In this document: positions 4,598-5,283 of the stretch, in pieces
Numbering within the stretch: the stretch's first letter is position 1
Layout: each line of letters begins with the position of its first letter
Assembly (NCBI GenBank): GCA_030833025.1
Contig: JAURHZ010000168.1
Location: forward strand, 1 to 5,283
From: Armatimonadota bacterium
GTDB lineage: Bacteria; Armatimonadota; Armatimonadia; Armatimonadales; Armatimonadaceae
Length of the DNA: 5,283 bases
Direction: 5' to 3'
Program-made: the position numbers and the translations under genes
Notes under the pieces: generated by a model
Seen by the model: the letters and a program-made list of their open reading frames with translations, nothing else
What the model was told of the DNA's origin: nothing
Databases searched by the model: none

Positions 4598-5283
4598 ATG
4601 CATATCCTCCTCCTGAATAACGGCGAAGATGAAACGCTCGTCAGCCAGCTCCACGACATTGTTGTTAGCTTCAACGGGATGTTCACCTTGGATGTGCACT
4701 CAGAGGCATCCGTTCCTGTGGATGTCCTTGAGCGTACAGAAGTTGTCCTCTGCGCAGCTCTTCCGGCTGTCCTACGTCAGCAAATGCCAAACCTCAAGCT
4801 CGTTCAGTTTTGGTCAGCCGGCGTGGATGGAAAGCTATATCCAGAGCTATTTACCAACTCCGATGGTCATGACGTGATGATCAGTACGGGAAGTGGCATT
4901 CATGCGGCATCGTGTTCTGAGCATGTCCTCGCGATGATGTTGTCCTTTGCACGCGGTATTCACCTTTCCGTGGATGCGCAGCGCGAGGCAAAGTGGAGCC
5001 GCCGTGACCAGGCCGACAAGCTGTTTACATTGGAAGGCAAGACTGTCGGGATTGTGGGAGCTGGGCAGATTGGACAGGCGATTGCTCGAAGGTGCCAGGC
5101 ATTTGGGATGCGAACTGTGGGGACCCGGCGGGACCCGGAGAAGCCGACGCCACACTTTGACTATGTTCTCTCGCATCTTCAGTACCACGACCTCATCCTC
5201 TCAAGTGACATGATTGTGCTCGCGCTACCTCTGACACCGCACACAAAGTGGCTCTTCGGCGAAGAGGAAATCGACATTCTGCG
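4598..5283 (+). CDS. D-isomer-specific 2-hydroxyacid dehydrogenase (GhrA/GRHPR-like), 3' end outside window
   Basis: The frame is open from ATG 4598 to the window end and gives 228 residues of an expected 310-330. Residues 1-100 form the substrate-binding half, with the WSAGVD motif (72-77). Residues 99-119 (SGIHAASCSEHVLAMMLSFAR) match the conserved hinge helix of the family. Residues 150-159 (VGIVGAGQIG) are the G-x-G-x-x-G dinucleotide-binding motif. Residues 208-216 (LALPLTPHT) are the conserved strand and turn after the cofactor site. The second beta strand ends in GTRRDPEKP (R177, R178) with no acidic residue at its tip, which favours NADP(H) over NAD(H). The catalytic Arg, Glu and His lie beyond the window. 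The enzyme would interconvert 2-oxoacids such as glyoxylate or hydroxypyruvate and D-2-hydroxyacids in the cytoplasm; the exact substrate cannot be told. It starts 14 nt after the preceding stop and is probably in the same operon. A TAGGTAG at 4581-4587 is at best a weak ribosome site. Confidence 0.9.
   Translation, partial: MHILLLNNGEDETLVSQLHDIVVSFNGMFTLDVHSEASVPVDVLERTEVVLCAALPAVLRQQMPNLKLVQFWSAGVDGKLYPELFTNSDGHDVMISTGSGIHAASCSEHVLAMMLSFARGIHLSVDAQREAKWSRRDQADKLFTLEGKTVGIVGAGQIGQAIARRCQAFGMRTVGTRRDPEKPTPHFDYVLSHLQYHDLILSSDMIVLALPLTPHTKWLFGEEEIDIL

Noticed and set aside
4286..4699. Leftward 137-aa open frame across the pseudoenzyme/dehydrogenase junction
   Set aside because: It is Ser/Thr/Ala-rich with no motif and opposes two well-supported rightward genes.
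5119..5138. Tandem GGACCCGG repeat with a 10-nt period
   Set aside because: Only two copies, inside the coding sequence of the dehydrogenase cofactor loop; the period is not a codon multiple and it has no sign of mobility.

Overview
This 5.3 kb window carries six protein genes from a diderm (LPS-making) bacterium. Two successive genes look like the envelope lipopolysaccharide-transport proteins LptC and LptA, so an outer membrane is expected. Moderate GC content, dense packing and divergence from the proteobacterial versions suggest a lineage outside Proteobacteria. An Armatimonadota- or Planctomycetota-like genome is a guess from the style of the proteins; no marker gene settles it.

Left part (1-1155): the 3' end of a rightward gene resembling the C-terminal part of large alpha/beta-hydrolase or prolyl-oligopeptidase-type esterases meets a leftward gene. 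A strong GC-rich hairpin between them probably ends transcription from both sides. The leftward gene encodes an exported helical protein with two LTxxQ motifs (Spy/CpxP-like). As written it is broken by a -1 frame change near 857-862, so its two halves lie in different frames.

Middle (1156-1981): a divergent intergenic region holds a candidate promoter on each side and a perfect 16-bp palindrome of the form CTGT-N8-ACAG. To its right is a small lipoprotein with a carboxypeptidase-regulatory-like beta-sandwich, closed by a textbook rho-independent terminator.

Right part (1991-5283): a tightly packed rightward operon of an LptC-like protein, an LptA-like protein, a 330-aa protein and a D-2-hydroxyacid dehydrogenase that runs off the end. 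The first three are joined by GTGA and ATGA stop/start overlaps, so they are probably translationally coupled; the fourth follows after 14 nt. The 330-aa protein looks like a cut-down PEP-utilising enzyme (PTS enzyme I/PEP synthase type) that has lost the phospho-histidine loop, and it is the most unusual item here. LptC and LptA would form the periplasmic part of the LPS bridge; why a degenerate PEP-utilising protein and a dehydrogenase are coupled to them is not evident from sequence.

No tRNA, rRNA, CRISPR array, insertion sequence or attachment site was seen.
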